Shown here: positions 55,948 through 64,000 of the stretch, piece after piece
How the letters are laid out: every line of letters begins with the position of its first letter
How positions within the stretch are numbered: position 1 is the stretch's first letter
Assembly: GCA_932521035.1 (NCBI GenBank)
Contig: OW051494.1
Location: forward strand, 9,100,001-9,164,000
DNA length: 64,000 nucleotides
From: Oscheius dolichura
Taxonomy: Eukaryota; Nematoda; Chromadorea; Rhabditida; Rhabditidae
Direction: 5' to 3'
The notes under the pieces: model-generated
Seen by the model: only the letters and a program-made list of their open reading frames with translations
Told to the model about the DNA's origin: nothing
Database searches by the model: none
Program-made: the position numbers and the translations under genes

Positions 55948-56133
55948 TCCAACGGATTACAACAGTTTTTTCCCTCGAGAGACCAATTTGGTAAATCGTG
56001 AACAAATTTTCGAAAAATTCAGTTTACGCTCAATTTTGTTCACGATTCGCAAAATGAACCCTGGTGAAAGTTTCGCTAATTTGTTGAAGGAGGTGAAAAC
56101 TCTACGGTAACTTTACCCGTTGGAAAACGCTAT
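55948..56133. repeat. Palindromic element
   Basis: Ends CGTTTTCCAACGGATTAC and TTACCCGTTGGAAAACG are inverted, and inside lie GTGAACAAATTTTCG and TTTTGTTCACGATTCG. It is distantly similar to MITE-3 (CCAACGG, GTGAACAAATT). No ORF. Confidence 0.55.
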
Positions 56134-56404
56134 AACTGTGCTTGTTTTGAATCAGCCATGGACATTACTTGTAGAAGAAAATAGAGCAATAACTGCTAAA
56201 AAAAACTCGTTTTCCACCCATTTTGAGCTATTTTTTGGTCCTTTTATTGTGTCTTCTACTGTAGCATTACTGGAAAAAATGGAGTTGACCATAATTACCG
56301 GTCCTATTCATATCAGGGCTGGGCGATGCAGCAAATTTCGATGCGATTATTGCGATTCTTTTCTTTTTTTTACACCAAAAACCAATTAATTAGTCAAGTA
56401 TTTT

Positions 56405-58015
56405 TATTGAAAATTGTTATCGTTAAAAAGAGGAATCTCAAAAAAAGAGTTATTTGTGTTTACTTTGTTTAGTATTTTACAAAAAGGGAACAATAAAATG
56501 AGGATCAAAAGAAATCTACAAAAGGCGAACAATATCTGAAAACCCAAATAACAGCTTCTTTTCATCTCTTGCCTCTGCAAAAGAAAAGTCAGTTTTACGG
56601 GGCTGCGGCATTGGCTGACTTCTTTTTTTCCAATTTTTTCATTCAAAACCACTTCCTTCTCCGCCTAGTATCATTTAACATCCCGCTGCCTCCAATTTTT
56701 TAGAAATAATTGCAAGTTTGCCCAACCGCCTTCGAGAATGCGAGAAGTTTGTCTGTACGCGATGTCTTCAATGCTTCTCGATCCCTATTATTTAAAGCGC
56801 TGCGGTGTCCGTTTGTGACTTGACATGTCGAAATTTTATGGTGTAGTGGCTAAGAGGGCGGTCGCGCGGTCGGAGAGGTCGCCGGTTCGATCCCCGCCGC
56901 TGTCAATCCTTTTTGCTTTTTTGTTTTGAGGTCCTAGATACTTCCTAAGTGTTCCTGAAGTATTTTTCGTTGCGGGACCCGTTCGCGGTGGGACCCCTAC
57001 CCGCAGGGCTACGGTTCGGTTCCTTCGACCAATATCTTTCGCTTTGTCTGTTTAGCATTTTTGTTTTGTTATAAAATGTTTTCGCTGTAGGACCCGACCG
57101 TGGTGGGACCCCCAATCGAGGGGTCGAAGGTTCGGTTCCCCGGTTGAGTAACTTCTTTTACTTTGTCTATTTAGCCATAACTTCAGTGGATGATAACACC
57201 GCTGACGAGGCCAGAGCAGGGCGGGCCGGGTGGATGCGGAATGAAAGATACTTGGAAGGGAAGGAAATTGAGGAGCACGTGAGAATGGAGGAAGAGACGA
57301 GCGCAGCTCACCTTACGAGTGATTATTCTTTGATCAATCACAACCGAGCAGAACGGACGCGGGAGAATTGGGAAAACTTGGGAAGTATCTAGGACCTCAA
57401 AACAAAAAAGCAAAAAGGTTTGGCAGCGGCGGGGATCGAACATCAAGGGATGGACGGTGATGTAGAGGGAATGGTGCCGACAGCAGAGATAGATAGACGG
57501 GGGAAGTGAAGAGAGCGGGAGGGAGAGAAGAAGCAAGGCGCGAGGAAGGGGAGAGAGGAACTCGGTAGAAAGAACTGTTCGGGAAGCGGAGAAGAGGAAA
57601 CCGGCAAGGGACTGCGAGAGTGGAACAAATAGAGGGACGGGGAGAGGGGAGAGCGGATGGAACTGGACGGGGGAGGTGAGAAGGGCGGAAGGGACTGACT
57701 GGACGGGGGAGGGGAATTGATTGGACGGGGAGAAGGGGAAGAGGGGACGGAGCTTCCAAGCGCGAGGTAAAACCACAGTTGGCGCAGCCAATGTCCAGCC
57801 GAAGACCCCCCGCAGGGGGGTCGAAACGGCTGGTAATAATTTTAAGAGGCTGCGGCTCGAGAGAAGCTGTTATTTGGGTTTTCAGATATTGTTCGCCTTT
57901 TGTAGATTTCTGTTGATCTTCATTTTATTGTTCCCTTTTTGTAAAATACTAAACAAAGTAAACACAACTAACTCTTTTTTTGAGATTCCTCTTTTTAAAG
58001 ATAACGATTGTTCCC
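56405..58015. mobile_element. 1.6-kb nested inverted-repeat element
   Basis: The outer arms (56410-56570 and 57865-58010) pair over about 140 bp, for example GGCGAACAATATCTGAAAACC with its complement. A second pair lies inside (56888-56945 and 57385-57440), sharing AGTATCTAGGACCTCAAAAC and CGGGGATCGAAC. The inner arm begins in the T-arm of a tRNA-like sequence. The middle is GC/GA-rich and has no transposase ORF. It separates the transporter relic from the EGF gene. Confidence 0.65.
56833..56905 (+). other. tRNA-like sequence in the inner arm
   Basis: TATGGTGTAGTGGCTAAGAG is a tRNA-type D-arm region and GCCGGTTCGATCCCCGCC a good T-arm, but the acceptor stem does not close. Two related GGTTCGGTTCC words lie at about 57012 and 57130. 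Probably a tRNA-derived repeat. Confidence 0.4.
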
Positions 58016-58626
58016 TTTTTGTTGACATTCCTCAAGAATGTCTTCGTTATTGTGGTCATTTGTGAGCAAAAAGGGTGCTCATAAACAAAAATGGGTTTAG
58101 CAGTACATTTTAGATCATTTGTGGCCATCAGCAAAAAAAGCGAAAAAAATTTGTCTTTCCCTCTTGGCTTTTCTATAATCAGGGGACTAATCACGGGTCT
58201 TGCTCTCTCTCACTCTACCAACCACTCTCCTCCTTTTGGGAGAAAAAAACAGGGAAAGAGGCCGGAAATTGAGGGAATTCGACTATTTTTAGGGGCTAGG
58301 CCGTTTTGAAGAACCAGGAAATCGCTAGATTTTTGCTATAATTGCTAAAAAATATTTTAGAATGATCAAAGTACCAAGAGTAAGTAAAGGATCTTAATAA
58401 ACGACGCCGAAACTGTATTTTCAACCTGCTAGAACGTTTGAGACTCGCGTTTTAAAAAACTACAATGAAAACTACGTTGTCTTCCTTTTTTTCTTCAAAG
58501 ATTCCCGCTTTAAAGGCTGAAACTCCCGGGAGATTCATTGGATACGGCCACTGGAGAAAAGAAATTTTAGAACCTTCTTATATTGATAAAATTCGCACCA
58601 AATCTCACAAATCTTTAATATTTCAG

Positions 58627-59521
58627 TTGTATTCACGGAATCGTTGAAGAGGGCAAATGTACATGTGATCAATATTTTGTTGGCAAACATTGTGAGAAAA
58701 AGAAGCATTGCGCCACTTTTCGACGACACAGAAATGGATCGTAAGTCGATTTTAGTCAATTTTCTACTTTTATCCACTAAGCCATCAGAATTCGTCGCTA
58801 ATTCCTCTAAATTTTCATATTCTCTACGTTTTTTTTCAAGAAATTAGAGCAATTTGTTGTCGTATTATCAAAACTTTTCAATTTTTTCAGATGTACCGGC
58901 TGTGAAGACGGCTATTCCGGTCCATTTTGTGAGGTAATTAACTGTGACCACGGTCAAATTAACCGAATGGGAACCGGCTGCCTCTGTGATAAGCCATGGA
59001 ATGGAACATTCTGCAGCTCCCTGAGCACGAACAATGTTTACAGCTATTATAACCGGAAGGTTGGTTAAAAATAGAATAAAAGCAAAGTTTAGGCCTTCCT
59101 CCTGGGACCATTAGGAGCTCTTGCCATCATTCCGATGTGTCTCACGTGGTTTATTTGTGAACATATGGCTAGGAAACGACAGGTAGGACTCTAATTTTTT
59201 TTTTTGGGAAATTGCCTCACTATGTAAAATTGTAAAATTGGAAATAAAATAAGCAAAAAATTGGTGAAATAGTCGAAAAAAGGAAAAATTCGTTCTGGAG
59301 TACGGTAAAACTCTTTTTTTAAAAAAGAATGTTGTTTTTTTCTCTCTAATTTGATAAAATTTCCATACAATAAAAGAGTAGTCAATTTTCAGGCAAATCG
59401 AAATGGAAGCAATGATGGGCGGCACAATACAAGAAGCCGTCCTGAAGAAGATGATGACCGAAGGCATCGACGACGTTTGATCTCAATTTTGAAAATTGAT
59501 TTATTAATAAAAAGACAATAA
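58627..59521 (+). CDS. EGF-like single-pass membrane protein (5' incomplete)
   Basis: Exons 58627-58740, 58891-59059, 59093-59182 and 59393 onward. The first two carry EGF-type cysteine patterns (CIHGIVEEGKCTCDQYFVG, CTGCEDGYSGPFCEVINCDH, GTGCLCDKPWNGTFCSS). The third is a membrane helix (AFLLGPLGALAIIPMCLTWF) followed by a basic stop-transfer (HMARKRQ). The last exon in the spliced frame is charged (NDGRHNTRSRPEEDDDRRH) with TAA at 59521, but another frame there (QIEMEAMMGGTIQEAVLKK, ending at TGA 59480) looks more like protein, so the last junction is uncertain. The 5' end with a signal peptide was not found. EGF-type ectodomains act in cell adhesion or signalling; the ligand is unknown. 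Confidence 0.65.
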
Positions 59522-59637
59522 ATGAGAGTGGATACACTTCCAAGGGCACCCTGAAATGTTAGAAGTTGAAAACGACCAGAATTCTATCTTCTTCCCGTGA
59601 TAACGGCCAAAACGCGGCGATCAAGCAATCAATGGCC

Positions 59638-59745
59638 GGCCAATTTCTCACTCTTTGCAGCTGTCAGCAAACCTCTCGCCAGCCCAATTTCTCACTCTTT
59701 GCAGCAGTCAGCAAACCTCTCGCCAGCCCAATTTCTCATTCTTTT
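59638..59745. repeat. 44-bp tandem repeat, about 2.4 units
   Basis: The unit CCAATTTCTCACTCTTTGCAG plus CAGTCAGCAAACCTCTCGCCAG is repeated head to tail, nearly identical. It lies about 55 bp upstream of the start codon of gene F. Confidence 0.8.
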
Positions 59746-59797
59746 TGTATTATTTATTCAGTAAAATTCATTTTAAGCTATAAAAAGGAGCGATGCT

Positions 59798-62060
59798 ATG
59801 GAGAAACAACAAGAAATTAACAAATTGAAAGGTGAGACATTTTAAAACAAAATTGTTTTCGGTAAAAACCCAGACGAAGGTGAGAAGTTAAAATTTTCAA
59901 TAGTTTTTTAGTTGCGTATTTCCAGAAATTCCCTTTTATACCGAACAGGAATTCATTCCATTGACACAAATTGACCGAGGCGCCGGAGGGACGGTTTCCA
60001 AAGGGAAAATTAATGCCAAAGAAGTTGCTGTCAAAAAGTTTTTCTGGTCAAGGAAACGCGATCTTGAAAATTATAAAAAGGAGGTTGATATCCTTCTCAA
60101 GGTAAACTTAATTAAAATTAGCAACTTCTCTGCCAATATTCCAGCATAAACATAAAAACTTGGTCGAAATATACGGAATTCTCTGGGATGGAGAGGATAA
60201 ATCACAATATTTGGGTTATGTGATGGAATATTTTGAAGAAGGAAGCCTTAAAACTGGTTTTGATTCTTTTATATTCTAATTAAGTGCAATTTAGTTATCT
60301 CCAACCTCGATAAATCCTACGATTTATTGAAAATATATCGATGGATTGTTCAAATTGGAGAAGGCCTCCAATATCTCCATGACAATAAAATACTGCACAG
60401 GGATATTAAGCCGGCAAAGTAGGATAGAGACCGTTTTATAAATTTATTTGACTACAGTATCCTGGTGGCCGGAAATATTCTGAAATTGGCAGATTTTGGA
60501 GTTGCCAAATATTCGGATGCCACTACAACTGCGGGGTGAGATTGGATTATTTTATAAATCTTTAAGTCTTTCGTATTTTTCAGGGCTGGTACATTTTGTT
60601 ACATGGCGCCGGAAGTATTCGAAACGGGAAAATGTAGTCCTGCCTCTGATGTTTATTCGCTGGCGATTACCATATGGGAAATATTCCACAGAACGTAGAA
60701 TTATTCAATTTTTTGAAGAATTTCATTGCAGGGAGGCATACACCGAGTCGGAGAGAGATAGAGGATACGGATTGATACAATTAATTATTGGCGGACTTCG
60801 TCCGACCATAGATTCTGATAAAATTGATCAAAACGTAGCAAATTTAATAAACAGGTAAATCGCCTCGTGTTTCAAATATTTTTAAGATGTTGGCAAAGAG
60901 AAATCTCCAAAAGGCTTACAGTGAAGAACATTGTCAATTTTTTTGTTGAAAAACCGAAAGAAGCGGAAAAAACGGCATGTTTTTTCTCAAGATTGTATTA
61001 TTTTTAGTTTTAGATTTTGATTATGGGAGGAATGAAAAATAATGGAAAGGCCTTCGCTGGGATGGCAGTGTTGAGCCAGAATAGAACAAAATGGATTGAA
61101 ATAGAACTGGAATTACCTTATGAAGCTACTGCTAGAGGAGCAATTTATCTCAATGGAGAAATCTATTTATTTGGTGGTTATTATAATCCAAAAGCTTTGT
61201 ATAAATTGGACAAAAATCTGAAATGGATTTCACTGGCAGATATGAATGTTGGACGCAGCAGGATTCAAAATAGTTGTTTGGAATGGAATGGAAATATTTG
61301 GGTGTTTGGAGGAAGGGATCCTGAAAATGAAGAATACCTAAAAAGTGTGGAAAGATACGATCCGAAGGAAAATAAATGGACATTAATGGCGTGAGTTTAG
61401 TTTCGATTTTCTCTTTCATTTGGATTAGGCATGTCGAACGGGCCGGGTTTTGGGCCCGGTATGGTTATCGGGTCGGTTACCCGACCTTTTTTTGTTTGAC
61501 ATGCCTAGTTTGGATAAGAGAAAACCAGATTATTAACAGATTTTAGAGATATGAAAGAGGTCAGATCTAGTGCAGCAGCGGCAGTATGGAACAATAAAAT
61601 AATTATTTGTGGTGGATGGATTGAAGAGTTTACCACCACGAATTCTGCAGAATGTTACAATCCTGAAGATAACCGCTGGATTGAATTTACTCCTTCACCA
61701 AAGCCCCTCGGTGGTCATTCACTCGTTACTTATGAAAATAAGTTTATTCTATTTGGTGGAGGTGATAGCAACGGGCCAACAAAGGCCGTGTGGGAGCTCG
61801 ACCCTCAAGAATCAAATGCAAAATGGAAATCGTTGTCGCCAATGAAATATCCTTCCGCCTATTTTGCTGGAAAAATCCTTGACCAAGAAATTTATGCAAT
61901 TGGTGGAGTGCAGGCAATTGAATATCTGAGTCGAGTTGAAATATTCGATGGAGAACGACGGCGAGATGGAGCAGCTCTTCCTTATTCGTGGTCTGGTATG
62001 TCCTCTGTGATTATTCCCCAAACCTTGGCTGATCGTCTTTGTCGCTACAAAAAAGAATAA
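59798..62060 (+). CDS. Kinase-kelch gene F
   Basis: Exons 59798-59831, 59926-60101, 60145-60256, 60295-60418, 60458-60535, 60584-60694, 60732-60854, 60887 onward, 61014-61390 and 61547-62060. Architecture and introns equal gene E. Kinase motifs: GAGGTVSKG, VAVKKF, VMEYFEEGSL, HRDIKPAN, ADFGVAK, YMAPEVFETG; all catalytic residues present. Kelch blades: ILIMGG, GEIYLFGG, GNIWVFGG, KIIICGGW, KFILFGG, QEIYAIGG. The first exon differs from E: MEKQQEINKLK resembles the coiled-coil genes (EKQQEIDRLK). A 9-base insertion in the kinase tail relative to E keeps frame, which supports selection on the protein. A hairpin element lies in the last kelch intron. As in E, the kinase-to-kelch junction needs a weak GTTGAA donor. 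Confidence 0.8.
61427..61508. mobile_element. MITE-4 hairpin, second copy
   Basis: Palindrome AGGCATGTCGAACGGGCC ... TTTGTTTGACATGCCTAG at the same intron position as in kelch gene C, in the same orientation relative to the gene. Confidence 0.75.
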
Positions 62061-62125
62061 ATAAATTTGTTATTTCTTATAAATCTTCTCAAAAATAGAC
62101 CAAAACACTAATATTCGACATAAAT

Positions 62126-62254
62126 TCAAGACAGCAGAGGCGTTGTTTCCTGACTTTTTTGTCGCTCTCGACAGCAAAAAACTGCGGAAGTCACGAAGAT
62201 TATGGTGAAGAGAATAATTCCAATGACCAGGGGCAGGGCAAACGAAGAAGCGCT
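62126..62254 (-). CDS. Membrane-tail exon, second complete copy
   Basis: Translation identical to 43873-44001 (helix VIGIILFTIIFVTSAVF, then CCRERQKSQETTPLLS), after a TTATTTCAG acceptor. It lies tail-to-tail with kinase-kelch gene F and 75 bp downstream of the carboxylesterase stop on the same strand. That stop and an AATAAA lie between, so a splice from the esterase would need to skip them. Confidence 0.5.
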   Translation of the reverse strand, partial: SASSFALPLVIGIILFTIIFVTSAVFCCRERQKSQETTPLLS

Positions 62255-62329
62255 CTGAAATAAGCAGATTTCGATATAAATCAAGTTTATTTTCTATCAT
62301 GGAATAGAAAGAAAACCATTTCTCACAAT

Positions 62330-63961
62330 TCATTCCTGCCGTGTAATCAGCTCATCGTATTCTTTCATCTTTTTCAGCCAATAGTCCACAACGTCTTTTC
62401 TGTATCCTGCCATCATTTTTGGACTTTCTCCTTCTGCTTTATTCGATTTATACTGGAAATAATTGGCCGTTGTTGTTCCATTCAATTTTATCCAGTCTGT
62501 AACAATTCACGAGGATCAAGGTCTGGGAATTCCCCCCTCCCCCAAAGGAAAACAACCAAACTGGACTAAAAAAATGTTTTTACCTGGTAATGGTTGAGTT
62601 CCTTTAATAAAATTGGTCAGCATTTCAATGTAAACGCCCTTAATTATTTCGTCATCCTCATCCAATGGGCGCCAATGAAGAATGGCATATCCGATGAGTG
62701 AGCGGCTATTTTATGTCTAAAAACGCCTTTTTGGAGTCGAAATTTTCGGGGAAATGGGTCCTGCAGTGAATAGAAAAGGAAAAACAATTCCTGGAACCCA
62801 GTAGGAGAGGAAGAAAACTTTTCATAGAGCCAAGAATTGGCGCCTTTATTTTCCTGGATGGCACTGTAAAAATAGGCGGGAACGAAAACTTCCTGCGACT
62901 GATAGCTCAGGAACTTGGAAGCAGCTGAAAATTCAGATTTGGAAGGCAGAGCGCGTGTTTTCTAAAGTTTTTTCACTTCTGACGGGGAATTAGGGTAGTG
63001 TAAAATATGAATGAGAAGGGAAAATTCCAAGAGACCGCGCCATTTTGCAGGTAGTTTGATTCATTTTCAAGCACCAAGGATTTCTACAAAGAAAAGACCC
63101 ACGGTGATTCTCATTTCTCCTATCTGTTACAAATTTCTTCAATAACTCCTCCGATTTCTTCAATCCAATAAATCTTCCCACTTCTATCCCGGAATAATCT
63201 TCTTTCTTAAAAAATTCAAACTCTGTCGCCCCGGCCAGAACATTTCGAAATTCTCGTCTTTTGTCCCTAGAGGTGGGTCAAATGTCAGTCCATAGAGCTC
63301 GTAGCCGTCTTCTTCGGCTTTTCTCTGAGCCTGGAGGATTTGAGTCTCGGTGGGGTTCTTGAAACAGGCAAAGGAAGATTCTTCTGAGGCAAGGAGACAC
63401 TAAAAAATTATTGTTTTTATGAAGGTGCCGGAGGAAAATCACTTCTCTCCTCGAATTCTTTAGCCGTTTCTCCTGCGTTGAATAGAAGAGCGGCCCGCTC
63501 ATGATAATCATCTGTTGGAAGAGTTTCCCTTTTGGGTCTACAGTTCTAAAAATTCGTAGTTTCTACCGTAAAAAAACGCAAAAAACTTACAAAGAATAAG
63601 CCAGATCATAGACAAGACAGCCGCCAGTCGAGTGGCCCATCAACCAACATCACTTGAGAATTGTTTCCTCCAAAATTGTGAATCTCTTCATTTATGAACT
63701 GGAGACCACGTTCAATATCTGAAAAAGAGCTCACTATCCAGGGAACCCCGCGTTCTTGGCAGAGATGCCGCCTATACCATCGTGTTCACCTTTTAAAACC
63801 TACAGGAGCAAATTTTTAGCTGCTTTGCATGTAACCGACGGAGTTTTGGAGAAAAAATATAGAAAATTTACCATAAATTGGAAGATTCCTCGGTACAATT
63901 GTACTATTTTCAAAGAAGAGCAGTCCCAGGATGCCTAGCCTCATTGAGGGAATGACGAAAA
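62330..63961 (-). pseudogene. Carboxylesterase-like gene, frameshifted, 5' end outside window
   Basis: Exon pieces in order match a type-B carboxylesterase: ERGLQFINEEIHNFGGN, SQVMLV, the nucleophile elbow MGHSTGGCLVYDLAYSL, QQMIIMSGPLFYSTQEKR, CFKNPTETQILQAQRKAEED, GLTFDPPLGTKDENF, FFKKEDYSGIEVGRFIGL, QEVFVPAYFYSAIQE, AAHSSDMPFFIG (the His-containing loop), PLDEDDEIIKGVYIEML and a C-terminus with KSNKAEGESPKMMAGYRKD ending LITRQE. The family hydrolyses ester bonds with a Ser-Glu-His triad. Two single-base frame breaks are visible: just before GHSTGG (about 63632) and between FFIG and PLDED (about 62669). Both hit conserved motifs, so the copy is broken, unless both are assembly errors. Confidence 0.7.
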
Positions 63962-64000
63962 TGACGTCTGGAAAAGGAAATATTATTTTAGAAAAGGTTA

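Noticed and set aside
57183-57791. 202-codon minus-strand frame rich in Ser, Pro and Leu
   Set aside because: It lies in purine-rich spacer of an inverted-repeat element, and its neighbouring frames are equally open, as expected from strand skew.
1-64000. CRISPR arrays, bacterial operons or Shine-Dalgarno sites
   Set aside because: The window is eukaryotic with spliceosomal introns; no regularly spaced direct-repeat array was seen, and the only tandem repeat (59638-59745) has no spacers.

Overview
This window is nuclear DNA of a nematode, most likely a rhabditid. The evidence is a set of very short introns (down to about 33-37 bp) with TTTCAG or TTTTAG acceptors, candidate trans-splice acceptors just upstream of start codons, a U2 snRNA gene close to the nematode form, and typical nematode families: a Skp1-like pair, an animal haem peroxidase, a C-type-lectin/vWA gene and a PP1-like phosphatase. 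Most genes are invisible as single ORFs, so I assembled them from exon pieces with matching splice phases. I did not assign a species.

Region 1 (1-15.5 kb) is gene-poor and repeat-rich. It holds about ten copies of one 125-160 bp palindromic element, plus small minus-strand exons (9984 down to 2046) that fit one long-intron gene. Region 2 (15.5-29.7 kb) is gene-dense: repeated fragments of an unknown reading frame, a PP1-like phosphatase with a U2 snRNA gene nested in its intron, two small secreted or anchored protein genes, a tRNA-Asp, a Skp1-like gene beside a broken paralogue, a ten-exon peroxidase and an unidentified gene.

Region 3 (29.8-62.1 kb) is dominated by six related six-bladed kelch-repeat genes. 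Three (A, B, C, minus strand) begin with a membrane-anchor exon, one (D, minus) begins with a coiled coil, and two (E, F, plus) lie directly downstream of a complete protein-kinase domain. In every case the kelch part begins at the same phase-0 exon boundary. The A, B and C cassettes carry large inverted repeats and small coiled-coil genes, and degenerate ENY2/Sus1-like copies lie nearby. B is frameshifted and C lacks its first exon. This locus looks like exon shuffling by segmental duplication and is the most interesting part of the window.

Between and beyond the kelch genes are a CTLD gene with a truncated vWA domain, an orphan 3' exon, a cysteine-rich secreted peptide gene, a four-helix membrane protein, an SLC46-like transporter relic with an in-frame stop, an EGF-type single-pass membrane protein and, at the right edge, a frameshifted carboxylesterase. 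All coordinates and splice sites were read by eye. Family calls rest on motifs, not on database searches.
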